NCBI GenBank assembly: GCA_039720395.1
Contig: JBBPBK010000042.1
Coordinates: forward strand, 124,001-188,000
Direction of reading: 5' to 3'
Length of the DNA: 64,000 nt
Source: Liquidambar formosana
Taxonomy: Eukaryota; Streptophyta; Magnoliopsida; Saxifragales; Altingiaceae
Shown: one piece after another, positions 46,450 through 58,281 of the stretch
How positions within the stretch are numbered: the first letter of the stretch is position 1
How the letters are laid out: each line of letters opens with the position of its first letter
Notes under the pieces: generated by a model
Seen by the model: the letters and a program-made list of their open reading frames with translations, nothing else
Told to the model about the DNA's origin: nothing
Databases searched by the model: none
Made by a program: the position numbers and the translations under genes

Positions 46450-48915
46450 ACCATGCTAGGTCTAGAACCATGATTAAAGAATTGATTTTTTGGTATGGCA
46501 TTCATTAAAGTATTGATATGTATATCAACAAAAACGCTGTCATAAAAAGTAGTTCCAAGTTTAACTGGAAACTCTTGCCGCGGCCACTATTCCCTTTTGG
46601 CCTCTAGCCAATAAAGCTTTATTAATCTAGTATTGTGTACTTGATCTTCCTTTGTGATCATGATTGCATATTTTATTAATCTAGTATTGTGTACTTGATG
46701 TTTATGTACCTAAATGCACAAGAAACAGTGTCCAAAGTGCATCTCATGTGGTTTCTCCATGATGGAGCTTTTAGTTAAACCTTGTATACTACTAAAGGCT
46801 TCTTTAGGCCTTGCATGAACAATAGAAGGCTAAAATCATTGTCCTATAAATGTTACAAAATTCTTGAACAAAGATTCCTTTTGTTTTTTATATTGGTCAG
46901 ATTAATCTAGATAATGGGTTTATGTGAAAACTCATATTGCAGTGTTGACTCGATTATCAAACCATATGATTTTTCCATGACAGCATTTGTTAGTGGTATT
47001 TTTTTTTTTGGAGGTTTTGGGTTGAAACCATAAAGTATTGAATAAATATGAGATTTCATGAAAGACCCAAATTAGGACCCCCAAATTGAATCCACTCACT
47101 GGACCCGTGGGAGGTTGGAGATGATGACTTTATTTGTGGAGCACATGGTGGCCTACAAGTGCTATATTTAAATCCTTTTTGTAATTAATTAAGGGTTAAG
47201 CCTCAACTCTTGGTGTTGTTGGGAATTTGAGATAGTCCTACACACATAAGATATAACTTCATGCTCAACCATTGTCGAAAACAGCCCATAAAGGATTTAA
47301 GAAAAAATAAATGAATATTTGGAATCATGTGAGTTATTTTGACAAACCAAATACATGATTTTATGCCATGAAAACATCTACGAGTACCCTTTTTTTTTGG
47401 GGGGGGTTTTGGTTGAAACGTTGGTTTTATATTAATGAATATATTGGCTATTATGTGACCAATCAATGGCCAACGATAATCTCATATATGTTTAGATGGC
47501 CTAAGTCAAATTTCATTTTCATTAATTTATTGGATTAATTAAGGGAACAAAATCGTGATTTGATTAATATTACCCAAAAGCCAACCTGAAAACAAAGTTA
47601 ACAAGACCTGACTAGGTGCGTGTGGCGCGTAAGTGAATATGTTTTCCCCATATGTCAATTGTCAAATTGAGGAAATAAAAATAAGATTTCATGAAAACCC
47701 AAAATACATGACCGAGACCCAATTCTATGACCCGCTAGAGGTAGGAAATAACCCTAGCCTCATTATGTTTCCATGGGCACTTGTGACCTAAATTCATTTA
47801 TTTATTTTTAAATTTTGACATACCATTTTTCAGTGGATTCCATTTATTCTTAGGAATCGCATTTTGTTTTTGTCTAAATTTAAAGATAGTGGTTAATTTG
47901 GGACTATTTTTAATATTGTAAATTGTTGGCTTATTTTTATTTGGTTTTTTTTTTTTTTTTTTTTTTTTTTGCACGAGTTTTTTGGTCACAAATTTACAAT
48001 ATGTGTGCCAATGTCCCATAATGATTGTAGAAGTATGTGACTCTCCTTCGATACATTATAATGACTAATAGTCCTTGATCCTAATGGCCTGTCTTATCTC
48101 AATAAGAACGTGGGGTTTTACGGAGGTCATGGTTTCGACTCTCAACACTGCATAAGTGCATGTGTAGTGTTTTAGAGTGCATGTACATGTATATATATTT
48201 CATGTACTACATAGGCTTGCTAAAACCTTAAGTATATGTATATACAAGTGCTCATGTATCACACCTTTTAAGACTTGTAATGAATAATGAACATGGTGAA
48301 TCCATTTGTATTCACACAGACATTACAAGTTGGAACAATCAATGGTTATTGTAGAAAGTGAACTGTTTTGCATGGTGATCTACTTTGTGATTTCTCTTGT
48401 ATTTAATGTGAAAAATTTTTGGTAAAAAAATTTTTATTATGTAATTTGCCAATGCATAATTAACGTGATGGTATATTCTTTTTGGATCTATTATTATACC
48501 ATAAAATATTTTTGGGTTATTTATACATACACTAATTGATCAATAAATGAATTTTGGAATTATTATCAATCACATATAGAGTAACTTTAGCATGCAAATA
48601 AAAAATTCTAACTAAGATTTTGAATGGATATAAAGGCTCTCCCAATTTGGGGAATGTAGTTGGCCAAAGTGGATGGTAGCTACCAAAGTGGCCCATTCAC
48701 AAAGGTTGACATAATTTCTCATTTAAAATATTGTGGGATAGGATTGTGTTTTTGGGTTGTAGTATACAATCTTCTGCCCAAAGGAGGTTATTGTATGCGA
48801 CAATTCAAAAATGGCATGGGGTCATTGGCGGGAAGGCATGGATTTAGAGGATACCTTTTGCCTAAAGTTGATAGGCTTTTTGAAAATCTGTACAATTCTT
48901 GTTGATTATTCTCAT
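46450..48915. other. Non-coding inside of the LTR element
   Basis: No gag or pol frame. Two related stretches (about 47040-47160 and 47668-47790) share AAGATTTCATGAAA- and GACCCAA-type sequence and look like an old internal duplication. A SINE-like unit with GGTTTCGACTC (B-box-like) lies at about 48055-48180. A T run fills 47947-47970. Confidence 0.5.
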
Positions 48916-48922
48916 GATAAAT

Positions 48923-49123
48923 GTGTGGGGGTTTTTTGTTGCTGCGCATTCTTACGCGTGGACTGCTCCCCCCCCCCCCCCCCCCCCCCCACTTGAAAGA
49001 ATTGTTTGTTTGTCCCACATCGGAATGTGGGCGCCTCCCACCTTACCATTTAAGCCGAAGCATAGGATTCAAGGTGTACCACTACTTCTATGCGTAGCGA
49101 CAAAAAACCCCCACACACTATCA
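48923..49123. mobile_element. Foldback insert with a 22-C homopolymer
   Basis: Left arm GTGTGGGGGTTTTTTGTTGC followed by TGCGCA; right arm TGCGTAGCGACAAAAAACCC followed by CCACACAC. Between the arms lie the C run (48968-48990) and TCCCACATCGGAATGTGGGC. Small size and matching ends suggest a MITE-like or solo-element insertion inside the LTR element; the family is not identified. Confidence 0.5.
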
Positions 49124-49658
49124 TAGGGATGAGATTCAATAAATTATTCTATTATTGTATTCAGAAGAAGAGAAAGTTTATATTTAATGGACTGATTGTA
49201 AGCTTATTGAGAAATATCATCAACTGTAAAAAAATTTATGTTCATTAATGAATATGGGGTTAAATTTATATAGATTGATAATTATTGGTGATGTTGAAAT
49301 TATAATTAGGCTGAAGGCAATCGTAACATAATTGATATAGTATGTTTTCGATGATTGTGAACATCGAATGTGATTTTAGCTTAAAACAATTTTTTTTAAT
49401 TAATTAATTAATTTCTTTTTTTGCATTGGTTTTAATTATAAACTAAATTTTTCACATTTGCTTTGAAAGCTACTAGTTTTCGTAGTATTGTAAATTTTCC
49501 TTTGATCCATTAATTCTTAACCCTTTATTGCAATATGTTTTGAATAGTTAAAATTATTGATGTTGACAACTATTTAGAAATTTAAGATTGAAAATTTTTC
49601 AAATTAATTTCATGAAAGTAGATGAAAATTTTTATTTTATGTGAGTAACGAATATATT

Positions 49659-49701
<43 letters not shown>

Positions 49702-50619
49702 TGGTAATGGAATAGAACTTCTGGTTAAATTCTACAAATAAATTTGTCAAAAATGATTTTGGAATAGATTATAGTGGTGGCCTTTTTATAATCTTTTTAC
49801 TTCTTCAATCTTCCTTTTTTTGGTTTTGCTTTTTGTTTTTTTCCTTTTTTCCTCATTAAACATCACAGGCCAGTCAGATTGAGGTTGCCTGACTTGAAAA
49901 TGAATCATTATCAAGTAAACTTTTGGTTAAATTTTACAAATCAATTTTTCAAAAATTATATATTTTTGAATAGATTATAGTGGTGGTCTTTTTGTAATAT
50001 ATCTTTATACTTCTTCAATCTTCCCTTTTTCTTTTTCTTTCTTGGTTTTTTTTGTTTCCCCTTTTTCCAAACTTGAAATCCTTTTTTTTCTTCTTTGGTC
50101 AGCAATCACTCTTGGACCTTAGAAGCCAGACAACAATTGCAATACTCTCGATCTATATTGGCTTTTTCTACATGATCTTGATTTGATTTGTGGTCATGGT
50201 TTTCTTCATCATAGGTGGTAGACTGGTAGGTCCCTACAACTTCTCAATCTGTTGGTTGGGCTTCAATCAAGGTCAGCCTGATATGAGGTAGATCAGGCAA
50301 TTCTCACTTTTAACAAAAAAAAATGAGAGCTCCAAATTAGTTGTTATCTTTGTAATAAGTTAAAGCTATGAAGAAAGAGAGAGATGAAGAGAAGAGCTGC
50401 CATAAAAGAGAGAGAGAGAGATGAAGAGAGCTTCAAACCTGATCTGGAGAAGGAGAGAGAGAACGTGAGAATGTGATAAGAGAGAAGCTGATGTGACAAT
50501 CATGTCAGCTTTGTCTTGACTTTAAACCCTAGCCGTTGATTTGAAGCCATTTTGAATGAATGGCCACGATTGCTTCAACTAATATTCCATAGCATCAGCT
50601 GAAGCTTACCTGAATCGAA

Positions 50620-50663
<44 letters not shown>

Positions 50664-52183
50664 TCTTTTAGTTGTGTTGTATTTGAATTTTATAGTTTCC
50701 ACATTAAGAATATATTTTTGCGTGGTGAAAATATCATGCATTAATTTTGTTATCTTAAAAGGACAAGTTGAATATAAAGTTAATGAAAAATAAAGTTAGA
50801 AATGATTTATAAATAATGTATCTTATGTTTTTGCTAATTTTGGAGCATATTAAGTACTTGAGATTATGCTCATTCAGGTTTTGCGTATGTATTAGATTTA
50901 TATACTGATCAACAGTATTTTCTTTGAATAAGCAAAAACAATAAGATGATTAAGATACTTATCATGAACTAAAACCTTATGAATTTTACTTGTCCATGAT
51001 GGAATTTAATATATAAAATGTGATTAATTATTGTACTTATATTTGAGCATACGCTGGAACTAATATTATTAAAGGGCTGTGTTAAAGAAAGAGCTGTGAC
51101 ACTCGTATGAATTTGTTCACCATGATTATAAGACTAAATATGAGAAGACACTAGCATTTTACGAAAGACTTTAAGTTTTGTTTCATCTACAAGAAGGGAC
51201 AATAAATTTTGGTGTGGCTAGTATATGGACATAATGTTCATTGCAATCAAAGAAAATGTTAAAGTAAGTAAACAATAATTTTGGTTATAAATAATTGCGA
51301 TTGGTCTCCACTAACATGTCTAGTCTATAAATTTTTATAATCGTATTAGGTTATTTTGAATATGCTAGATTACTGGGAGTTCAAGACTATGTGATGACTA
51401 AATTTTTTGATGTGATACATAATCCCATTCGGGATGAGGTAACCCATAAATTTCAGGTTTTTTACTGTTAAGGTTTGTGAAGTTATTTCATAAAATAATA
51501 TTTATTTGCAATTGCCATATTTTGTACACATGTAGTTTTGTTAATTTATGCCAGGATAAGCTCATCATGAAGAAAATATTTTAAGATAGTGTCTATCTTG
51601 AAATATAGTGGGTATCAATTAATTTCTTATACTGTGTTATTGTGCACATAAAGTATGATTGATATTATTTTAAGCATATAATATATGCTATATACTTATG
51701 TCTTATTGTTTTACATGACATCGATCAATAAAGATTTCGAAATATAAAGTAAAAACATAAGAGTCTCATTGGAGACATGTGAGTTTCAGGTAGAAGCATA
51801 AAGGCTTCCTTGTGAGGCATAAAGAGGTTTCATGAGAAACCATAAAGAGGACCAATATTGAATTTAGCACAGTTTTGATCACATTTAGTATGCTTTTTTC
51901 ATGTCACAATTATTTATCTTTTAAAATCCATGTCGATAGGGATATTAGTATTTGTGACTGTGGAGTGGTCTTATGTCGCTAAATGATGTAATGACTTCCA
52001 TGATTCAGTGTTGGTATTCTTATTGGATTGGATTATGTTACTAAGGTGTTTTCATTCAGGTTATATGTACGTGTGGCCACTTCAGTAGATCAACCCAAGA
52101 GTCATTTTTCAAAATATTATATATTTATGTATTATTTTATTGTTATTAGTCAAATAACAATTAATGTAGCCCAAGTGGGAGAA
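49124..52183. other. Non-coding inside of the LTR element, right part
   Basis: No pol domain on either strand. A stretch at 49718-49840 recurs diverged at 49911-50035 (TGGTTAAATTYTACAAAT; ATAGATTATAGTGGTGG). Long T run at 49661-49700 and (TA)n at 50623-50654. Ends at the polypurine tract next to the 3' LTR. Confidence 0.5.
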
Positions 52184-52647
52184 CGTTAGAATTTCATATG
52201 TGTAGGCTTTACACTGATTGGTTTTCTGGATTGCGAAAAACGGTTTGAATGTCTAACCTGCAATGATTTGCGGTATAGCCCATTATATGGTGTGATCAAT
52301 AAAGTAATTGGGCCCTAGTGCACCTTGACCAGTGATGTGGGATTACAAAGTGTGGGCCTATTCTTCGTAAGTTAAGGAGTCCATGATGGAAAAGACTTCA
52401 CAAAGTTTCTTTATAAATAGGTCAGGTCCCCTCTACGCTCCATAAGTTGAAAACCCTAGTAGCCTGTCCCATTGGTGGCTGCATAAAGAAAAGAAGAACA
52501 AGTAAAGAAAGACCTGCCTCCTAGACAATTGTGTGTTTCTTTTGCAGAGGTTTGTTAATTGGATTCAATGGCTTCCACAGGTATACGCATATTATTTATT
52601 ATTATTATTTTCATGTGTTCCAGTTTTCTAGTATGGACTTAATATAT
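52184..52647 (+). repeat. 3' LTR of the copia-type element
   Basis: Preceded by CCCAAGTGGGAGAA (polypurine tract). Begins CGTTAGAATTTCATATG (the 5' LTR has TG for CG) and follows the 5' LTR to ACTTAATATAT, where it runs directly into the 3' flank of CAD copy 4 without the final TATTCTTACA-type bases. Unlike the 5' LTR it is not interrupted, so it shows the empty site of the second CACTA element (GGTTTGTTAATTGG at about 52549). Confidence 0.88.
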
Positions 52648-53111
52648 ATAGGATGGTGGTTAGGTAGAAACATGCTGATAGATAAGTTATATTGATCAAC
52701 ATCTACATTAGGAATTGTATCCCTTGCATTGTGGACTACGGGTACATTAGACAGGATTAGCCCTGAGTTTTTGGATGGCTTAAGTGAACTCCTAAAATGG
52801 GGTCCCATATACATATTCACACACCAAAAAAATAAAAATTTAAGTGCTCACAATTTTATTTTATTTTTTCCTATACCAACTCAAATTTTGGTTGCCAATA
52901 TAATTGCTAAAATTTGCTTTTGTAAGAGCTATGAGAGCATTGCTGCACTGAGAGAGAAGAGACTATGAGAGTAAGATCAATCTCAAATCTATCATCGTCA
53001 TTAAAGCTCTCAAAGGGTGCTAGCCATTAATTTTTAGCTACTTTATCGATCAAAATGACATTTTTAAAAATAGCTAGTTAGCTAATCCAATGGATAATCT
53101 AGGTGCACAGG

Positions 53112-53144
<33 letters not shown>

Positions 53145-53676
53145 TAATGGTATCAGGAAGTTTTAAATGCTTTGCATTTGACTAATCCCCTCGGACACAA
53201 GCAATTCCCTCACCCCACATGCACCATGAAATTTTACAAGACAAAGTCCATGGAAGTGACCTTGAGGGAGAGTGGTGAGAGTTGAACCCAAAACCTCTTT
53301 TTTGGCAAGAAGTGCACAAGTTATTCCTTAACTACTTAAAATTTTTTATTAATAATGTTTCTTTTTTAATCATATGGTGGGGAGAGAAAAAAACGGAATG
53401 ATGCATATAGAGATGAGAAACGTTATTTCTCTGAAGTTAGCTATGGTGGCCTATTCATGCATGCATGAAGTGCTCTATTACCCAGATCGAATTAACCAAA
53501 CAAATATATTTAATTATCTATTGAAAAAGCAATCCATCACAATTAATATATGATGCTCCTCATAGGGAGTAGAAATGTTCCGGTAACCCAAAGCTTAAAA
53601 TTACAAACCATATATAAAAAATATTAATCATCCCCATCCGGCAAGATAGGTAGTCACACTCCAAGGGAACAAAATT
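52648..53676. repeat. Truncated 3' flank of CAD copy 4
   Basis: Homologous to the flanks of copies 3 and 5 from the MITE-like unit (GGATGGTGGTTAGGTAG) onward; everything further left was replaced by the LTR element. Contains the minus-strand SINE at 53141-53340 with the B-box-like GGGTTCAACTC. Confidence 0.75.
53141..53340 (-). mobile_element. tRNA-derived SINE (copy beside CAD copy 4)
   Basis: Same family and same relative position as 14311-14507: minus-strand GGGTTCAACTCTCACC, ATTTCATGGTGCATGTGGGG and GATACCATT, with a T-rich plus-strand tail at 53112-53140. Confidence 0.65.
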
Positions 53677-56266
53677 TCAAGAGCAACTAGGCATCAATGT
53701 GCTCCCGACATCAATCACGAATCGGTATCTAACATCACCCTTCGTGAGACGTTCCATTGCAGTGTTCACATAGTCTATCGAAATAACCTCAATGTCTGCT
53801 GTTATGTTGTGTTTTGCCGCAAAATCAATCATTTCTTGTGTTTCCTTTAACCCCCCAGCCGTACTCCCCGCTACTATCTTCCTCCCTGTCAATCCACAAT
53901 TCATTGTTAGTTTTTAGTTTCTCTCTCAATGTTCGTCTTAAATCCTCGATCTACGGCTGCCATAAGAGGCTACCTCTCAACAAAATTTAAGAAGAATAAA
54001 AGAGACGTACATGCTGATATGCATGACAACCTCAAGTAGGCTTGTAGCCTTATATAAACAATGGGTCATATATAATTCCTTCCTATATATATATATATGC
54101 ATGCCAGGTGAACACGTATGTGATAAAACTCATATCAGTATCATGCATTAGGGGGTTGTATCTCATGCATTGACTTAATATATTTCGTAATCCACTAACG
54201 CACAAGATATAGTACAACCTCCAATGCGAATACTAATTAACTTAACCGTCATCCTATATATCTATATACCAAAGCCATGCATGTCAACAGATAAAATAAA
54301 GTTGTAATGTGATATGTACTTACCCACAAGCAAAGGAAAGATTGGTAATTCCAGTGGCCTGTCCGGTGCACCAATCATTATAAGTTTCCCGTGATACTTC
54401 AGAAGGCCAATCAATGGTAGGAGAGGATGAACTGCAGAGACTGTATCAATAATACCGTCCATTGTGCCCATAGCAGCCTTCAAATTAATTCAACATAATA
54501 GAATAAGCAATATTTCACACTCAACAGAAGAAGAAGAAAAAAAGAAAGAAAGAAAGGAAGGAGGTCGTGAATTGTTGCTTCGTATATACCTGCATCTGCT
54601 CCGAGTCACGACTAACCAAAAAGGAGTCCGCACCAAGATGTTTTATAGCTTCATCCTTTTTGTCGGGGGAAGTACTAATCACAGTCACTTTAACCCCAAA
54701 AGCCTTTGCAAATTTAACAGCTACATGGCCCAGCCCACCAAGGCCAACCACGCCCACGTGCATACCAGGTTTGTCGAGTTCAAAGTATTTCAAGGGGCTA
54801 TACACTGTGATCCCAGCGCATAGAAGAGGAGCAGCACTATCAAGAGGCAAGTTGTCCGGAAAACGGAGGACGAAGTGCTCGTCGGTGACCATGATGTCGG
54901 AGAAGCCTCCGTAGTTGGTGGTTCCATCGTAGTAAGTGGAACCATAGGTAAGCATCTATTGTGGGCAGTAACTTTCAAGATCATTCTTGCAGTTATCGCA
55001 AGAGTGGCACGATCCAACGAAGCACCCCACGCCCACTCTATCTCCGATTTTAAACTTCTCTACCTTCTTCCCGACCTCCGTCACTACGCCGACGATTTCG
55101 TGCCTGCATTGGACATTTTTGTGTAACATAGATAAAGGTCAAAAAGATGTGATTAAATTTTGAGTGGCACTTCTGATGTTGAAGGGTAATTAGAAATCAT
55201 AAAACTAAAGTTACTTTAATTTGCCCATCCTTAAACCTTTTATTTTTTTCAAAAAAAGCCAATAGAGCAGACCCCAATGGACCATGACTAAAACATGAGC
55301 GCAACAATACACTACAACTCAAAGCATCCCAAAACAGCCCTGAAACCAACCCAAATCCATTGCCAAGGAGCTAGACCCCTATATAGCCAGTTAGTCTAGC
55401 TGCCTCTCCCACTGAGCCAAAGAGGCTAGCTAGCTAAGACAAAAAAACAGAGAGAGTATAGGCATACTCTCAAAAACAGAGTGAGAACCAATCAATAACT
55501 AATGAAACAAAAACACCCAATCCACCAAGAAAGACACCCAGCAGCCACTAAAAAGCAGCCCTACCGACAAAGGTAGGTCTCCAATAATATCCCACACACC
55601 CAAATTGATAAGCTCTACTAGCTGAATAATGAAGAGAGAAAGGGAGGTGGTCAGGTGGGGCGGGGTGGGGAATATTCAAAAAAAAAAAAAAAAAAAAGCC
55701 TTTCTGCAATACATCCTAAAACATTGATACCCATAAATCCAAATTAATTTTCTTACTAGAAAACACAGCAATGGGAAATAGAAAAATTGAGGTGGGTGGG
55801 GGGGGAATGCGTACCCAGGGACGAGTGGGTAAGTAGACGTGCCCCAATCGTTCTTGGCGCTGTGAAGATCAGTGTGGCATATCCCACAGTAGAGCACTTT
55901 GAATTTCACGTCTTTCTCTCCTGTTGCCCTGCCATCCATATCATTTCAATCAGCTATATAACCTCAACACCGTCAGTATCATTTCATTTTCATCATCATC
56001 AGTACGTAAACAAAAATGGGCTAAACGGTGTGATGCGATTCTCTTTTTCAATGCAAGTATCAAAGAGACGATCCCATCGCATGACAGAATTTTCCTATAT
56101 ATGAGTATATATATGTATCAATGTATGACTATTGCCTCCATGCATGCATGCATAAGAAATAAGATTACCTTCTGGAGAATTTGAACGGGGAGAAGACACC
56201 AGATGTGTCTTTGGCTGCCCATCCGAAAGCCTTCTGTGGGTGCTCTGTTTCTGGTGATTTTGCCAT
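53677..56266 (-). pseudogene. CAD-family dehydrogenase, copy 4 (nonsense at codon 120)
   Basis: Exons 56169-56266, 55815-55928, 54590-55103, 54324-54477 and 53677-53885 all have usable splice sites and the normal lengths (362 codons without the stop). Codon 120, Trp in the YCPQW motif of the other copies, is TAG here (54956-54958), so the product would end right after the structural zinc lobe and before the cofactor domain. Otherwise the gene is well kept: [26 protein letters not shown] and the C-terminal [11 protein letters not shown] are present. The damage therefore looks recent. Its promoter is still recognisable. Closest to copies 3 and 5 by eye. Confidence 0.88.
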
Positions 56267-56420
56267 TTTTATGCAATAACTCTTGTCTGTGTGCGAGAGA
56301 GGGAGAGAGGTGTGTGTTTTTACTTCTGAGGTGGTGTTGTGGAGCTTTATATAGGATAGGAGGAAGAGGGGGGTGGTCGGTGGGAGAGTTTGGGGTGACG
56401 CAGTCTGTGGGCCAATTGGT
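56267..56420 (-). promoter_or_regulatory. Core promoter and leader of CAD copy 4
   Basis: TATATAAAG on the minus strand at 56345-56353, about 80 bp upstream of the ATG. The leader has only a short GA-rich run compared with copy 3. As in copy 3, the ACGT core is TGACGCA (56396-56402). Confidence 0.6.
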
Positions 56421-56832
56421 TCAAGACTTGTAGGATGAGGACGGGAGTGGGTTTGGGCTGACGCAGCCGGTGAGCTAATGGAGTCGGAAGGAAGGGTCGT
56501 GGGAGTTTGAATTTTCTTGGCTGACCTGGAAAGTGTACGTTTGGGATGGCTGGCTGCTACCCTGTGGGATTTGGATCCTCTGTGACTTTTCTACTGTAAG
56601 AATCTTGTATGGGTTTTAATGTCCAGTGGACACGTCTACAATTTTAGAATCTAACGGCTCCTGTTCAGCCAGCACTTAAAAACCCCAATAAAACCCCTAA
56701 TTTCACTCTTCCCCCCCACCACCTCATATTTTAGATGTGGACTAGCTCTCATTATGTTGCTACACTTCAAAACAGGGGATTTCTTATTTTACGCTGTTTC
56801 CAAGTTCTACTGAGCTGCTTTCAAATGACTTA

Positions 56833-57162
56833 GCCTCCATTTGGTTTGAGGGAATGGAATAGAATGAGAGTGGGAATAAAATGAAATAAAAATAGGAATG
56901 AAAATGGAATGAAAATGAATATTCTATCCGAATATTTGGTAAGCGGTGGAAATGGAATGAAAAAGCATAGGTAAAACCCATTTTTAATGATTTTTATTCC
57001 TTAAAAAGGTTGGAATAGCCATTCATTTTGGTTTGGGAATGAATGATTATTCTCTCATTGAGGAGAATAGACCCCTATAAAGGAATAACCATTCTATTCC
57101 CTTGTGCAACTAAACACTCACCGTTCCATTCCCTCCCTCATTCCCTCATAACAAACCCAGCC
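56833..57162. mobile_element. Tourist-like MITE, 330 bp
   Basis: Flanked by TTA on both sides (56830-56832 and 57163-57165), the duplication of PIF/Harbinger elements. Starts GCCTCCATTTGGTTTGAGGG and ends CCCTCATAACAAACCCAGCC. The uninterrupted site is GACTTACGGTCC at about 18021 upstream of copy 3. Confidence 0.8.
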
Positions 57163-57165
57163 TTA

Positions 57166-58012
57166 AGGTCCAAATTTTTCTAATTTCCTCAAGATAATTA
57201 AATAATGGGTGTACTAAATGATAGATAATATAAACTTTTCCATCAATAATGAAATGCTTTTTTGTTAGTTGGTCCAAATTTCTCCAATTTCCACAAGATA
57301 ATTAAATAGTGAGTGTAGTTAGTGATAGGGAATATAAACTATTTGTTATAAACTATGTGGGTAGGTGGATGCCACCACCCCTTTCTATATTCATAGTGCT
57401 GGCCCGTTTGTTTATTTTCTTTGAGTGCTTTCTCTACGTACTGCACTTATGTGTTATATTCCGGTTGGAGCCTATATAAGGCATGAATTGTATATGGCAT
57501 AAACACCTCATCCTAATGAAAAAATAAGAGATATTCTCTCCATGCACTTGTTAGTTTAATTTTTTCTATGATTTAAAATACTATTCCATTAATAATGAAA
57601 TGTTTTTTTGTGAGTTGGTCCAAAATTTTCCAATTTCCACAAGATAATTAAATAATGGGTGTAGTAAATGATAGAGAATATAATTAAATAACAAACGCAG
57701 CCTTAAGGTCCAAATTTTTCTAATTTCCTCAAGATAATTAAATAATGGGTGTACTAAATGATAGAGAATATAAACTTTTCCATCAATAATGAAATTTTTT
57801 TTGTTAGTTGGCCCAAATTTCTCCAATTTCCATAAGATAATTAAATAATGAGTGTAGTTAGTGATAGAGAATATAAACTATTCCATTAATAATGAAATGG
57901 TTTTTTGAGAGTTGGTCCAAATTTTTCCAATTTCCACAAGATAATTAAATAATGGGTGTATTAAATGAGAGAGAATATAAACTATTCCATTAATAAAGAA
58001 ATGTTTTTGGCC
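57166..58012. repeat. Expanded tandem array of about 95-bp units
   Basis: Several units with AAGATAATTAAATAATG, GATAGAGAATATAAAC and CCATTAATAATGAAATG. The copy 3 upstream region has two units (18041-18225); here there are about six, interrupted by a 237-bp insert. Alternate units differ slightly (TTTCTAATTTCCTC versus TTTCCAATTTCCAC), so expansion probably copied a two-unit block. Confidence 0.75.
57343..57579. mobile_element. 237-bp insert with 5-bp target duplication
   Basis: Interrupts the tandem array between ACTAT (57338-57342) and ACTAT (57580-57584). Contains a TATA-like CCTATATAAGG and AATAAGAGATATTCTCTCC, features seen in short LTRs. It begins TTGTTATAAAC but lacks a clean TG...CA pair, so a small solo LTR or TRIM is likely but not proven. 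Confidence 0.55.
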
Positions 58013-58021
58013 TTTTTTTAT

Positions 58022-58272
58022 GGATTTGGATTTGGTGTAGTTTTGCACTTTAATTGCACCGTGCAGTAGCCGTTGGATAAGCGACACATTGAAAAGGAAA
58101 AGCAGGAACGGCTGGGCTTTGAGAGAGGAATTTGATGTGTGAGTTGCGCAACGTCGTGAGCTGCTAATGGAATAAATCTCAGTCATTCTTGCCTTCCTCT
58201 TGCAACATGTCGCTTATCTAACGGCTACTGCACTGTGTAGTTAAAGTGCAAAATTGCACCAGATCAGATTCT
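58022..58272. mobile_element. Mutator-like MITE, about 250 bp
   Basis: Flanked by the 9-bp repeat TTTTTTTAT (58013-58021 and 58273-58281). Inverted ends GGATTTGGATTTGGTGTAG against GGTGCAATTTTGCAC (complement), matching for about 70 bp, including GCAGTAGCCGTTGGATAAGC. No coding capacity. The uninterrupted site is near 18232. Confidence 0.75.
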
Positions 58273-58281
58273 TTTTTTTAT

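Larger units (their letters stand above)
39013..52647 (+). mobile_element. Copia-type LTR element without visible pol (LARD-like)
   Basis: The 5' LTR (39013-39385 plus 46332-46434, split by a nested transposon) and 3' LTR (52184 to about 52647) match along their length, including GGTTTTCTGRATTGCGAAAA and TCTTTATAAATAGGTCAGG (a TATA-like TATAAATAG). Next to the 5' LTR, 46437-46449 is TGGTATCAGAGCC, complementary to initiator tRNA-Met: the primer-binding site. Before the 3' LTR, CCCAAGTGGGAGAA is a typical copia polypurine tract. The 5.7-kb inside has no gag, protease, integrase or reverse transcriptase frame, so it depended on other elements. The 3' LTR lacks about 16 terminal bases and the outer flanks do not show a matching target duplication, which points to a later deletion. 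Confidence 0.85.
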
